Shown: positions 63,089-64,000 of the stretch, piece after piece
Layout of the letters: each line of letters begins with the position of its first letter
How positions within the stretch are numbered: the first letter of the stretch is position 1
NCBI GenBank assembly: GCA_965278965.1
Contig: OZ257127.1
Span: 1,240,001 to 1,304,000 of the forward strand
Length of the DNA: 64,000 bases
From: UBA10649 sp965278965
GTDB taxonomy: Bacteria > Actinomycetota > Actinomycetes > S36-B12
Direction: 5' to 3'
The notes under the pieces: model-generated
What the model was told of the DNA's origin: nothing
The model's input: the letters and a program-made list of their open reading frames with translations, nothing else
Databases searched by the model: none
Program-made: the position numbers and the translations under genes

Positions 63089-64000
63089 GCGGGGGTTCCT
63101 TCGGGGATCGAGGTAAGGGCTGCCACGGCCTCGTCGAGGCGCGGCCGGACGGTTGCCGTGACGCCGACCTGGTCGGCGATGGCGTCGAGGGTCTTCAGGC
63201 CGTCGCCGGTGTTGAGGATGACGGTCTCGGCGGTGGGGTCGAGCCGGCCGTCGGCGAGCAGACGTCGCAGCGTCGCGACGGTGACGCCGCCGGCGGTCTC
63301 GGCGAAGATCCCCTCGGTCTCGGCCAGCAGCCGGATCCCCTCGACGATCTCCTCCTCGCTCACCGCGCCGATCGCGCCGCCCGTGCGACGCACGACGTCG
63401 AGGGCGTACGGGCCGTCCGCCGGGTTGCCGATGGCCAGCGACTTCGCGATCGTGTCCGGCCGCACGGGCTTGACCGCGTCCCAGCCGTTGTCGAACGCCT
63501 GCGCGACGGGCGAGCACCCGGCGGCCTGGGCACCGAAGACGCGGTACGGGGCGTCCTCGACAAGCCCGAGGGAGACGAGCTCGCGGAACCCCTTGTCCAC
63601 CTTCACCAGCAGCGCACCGGACGCGATCGGCACGACGACCTGCTGCGGGAGGCGCCAGCCGAGCTGCTCGGCGACCTCGAAGCCCAAGGTCTTGGAGCCC
63701 TCGGCGTAGTACGGACGCAGGTTGACGTTGACGAAGCCCCAGGAGGCGGTGAACGACTCCCCGATCAGCTCGCTGCACAGCCGGTTGACGTCGTCGTAGT
63801 TCCCCTCGACTGCCAGCAGCGTGCCGCCGTACGCGGCGGTCGTGATGGTCTTGCCCGCCTCGAGGTTCGAGGGGATGACGACGACCGAGTCCTGGCCCGC
63901 ACGGGCTGCAGCCGCGGCGACAGCGTTGGCGAGGTTGCCGGTGGAGGCGCACGCGATCGTCGTCAGGCCCAGACGGCGAGCGGCGGACTGCGCGACCGCG
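63085..64000 (-). CDS. thrC: Threonine synthase (5' end outside window)
   Basis: PLP enzyme of the fold-type II group; converts O-phosphohomoserine to threonine. About 304 C-terminal residues are visible, starting inside the PLP domain: ACASTGNLANAVAAAAA (phosphate loop), then VNLRPYYAEGSKTLGFEV, the PLP-phosphate GSGGN-like region PIASGALLVKVDKGF, and AETAGGVTVATLRRL. The start lies beyond base 64000. It leads the sulfur-carrier/MoeZ unit, and could be a threonine-synthase-like enzyme using carrier sulfur. Confidence 0.9.
   Translation of the reverse strand, partial: AVAQSAARRLGLTTIACASTGNLANAVAAAAARAGQDSVVVIPSNLEAGKTITTAAYGGTLLAVEGNYDDVNRLCSELIGESFTASWGFVNVNLRPYYAEGSKTLGFEVAEQLGWRLPQQVVVPIASGALLVKVDKGFRELVSLGLVEDAPYRVFGAQAAGCSPVAQAFDNGWDAVKPVRPDTIAKSLAIGNPADGPYALDVVRRTGGAIGAVSEEEIVEGIRLLAETEGIFAETAGGVTVATLRRLLADGRLDPTAETVILNTGDGLKTLDAIADQVGVTATVRPRLDEAVAALTSIPEGTPA

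Overview
The window is 64 kb of a high-GC actinobacterial chromosome with dense operons, many 4-base start/stop overlaps (ATGA or GTGA) and frequent GTG starts. The evidence for an actinomycete is the family content: Rex redox repressor, the 32-residue ribosomal protein bS22, a maleylpyruvate isomerase-type (mycothiol-linked) protein, DisA, ClpC with a UVR domain, protein O-mannosyltransferase beside rsmI, glucosyl-3-phosphoglycerate synthase, a DUF222/HNH (13E12-type) gene and GerMN lipoprotein next to a two-component pair. The genus cannot be fixed from sequence alone. Apart from the DUF222/HNH gene there is no sign of phage, IS element, CRISPR, rRNA or tRNA, so this is core chromosome.

Layout. 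1-6824 (minus): cytochrome c maturation (ccsB cut by the window edge, resB, ccdA, tlpA-like), a phosphoglycerate-mutase family protein, a fused uroporphyrinogen III methyltransferase/synthase and rex. The usual hemA, hemC, hemB and hemL are missing from between these genes. 6945-8701: glutaredoxin-like protein and an acyl-CoA synthetase. 8767-12094: HAD-IB phosphatase, acyltransferase, epimerase, bS22 and an excisionase-type HTH protein. 12214-15783: TetR, proline dehydrogenase, proC and an AcuC-like deacetylase. 15814-19882: TIM-barrel isomerase, CtpE-like P-type ATPase and Ppx/GppA. 19937-24220: Cys-rich conserved protein, radA, two crcB genes and disA. 24226-30672: secreted or anchored unknowns, mutY, a stand-alone zwf, DUF2277 and the interrupted DUF222/HNH gene. 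30703-37635: DEAD-box helicase with a structured leader, NatAB-like ABC exporter, mycothiol-dependent-type isomerase and clpC. 37739-45231: ispE, rsmA, tatD, metG and rsmI on one strand, with protein mannosyltransferase opposite. 45260-52467: SMP-30 lactonase, an Hpt-like/OmpR pair, a PspC-histidine kinase/LuxR regulator pair facing a PspC/LiaF-like operon, arylamine N-acetyltransferase and a DUF4190-like protein. 52515-57478: NhaA-DsbA fusion, three secreted proteins and gpgS. 57652-60390: OmpR regulator, kinase and GerMN lipoprotein. 60418-64000: DUF4395, 1-Cys peroxiredoxin, and a tight threonine synthase / sulfur-carrier / MoeZ cluster.

Regulation. The clearest shared signal is a TANNNT -10 box five to seven bases before the start codon, seen at thirteen genes. 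This predicts leaderless transcripts and settles several start choices. Other candidate control elements are 11-bp direct repeats upstream of the OmpR regulator at 57652 and between the divergent PspC genes, a palindrome across the -10 of the peroxiredoxin gene, a palindrome at the predicted transcription start of clpC, and a two-tier hairpin directly before the DEAD-box helicase. No intergenic stretch exceeds about 260 bases.
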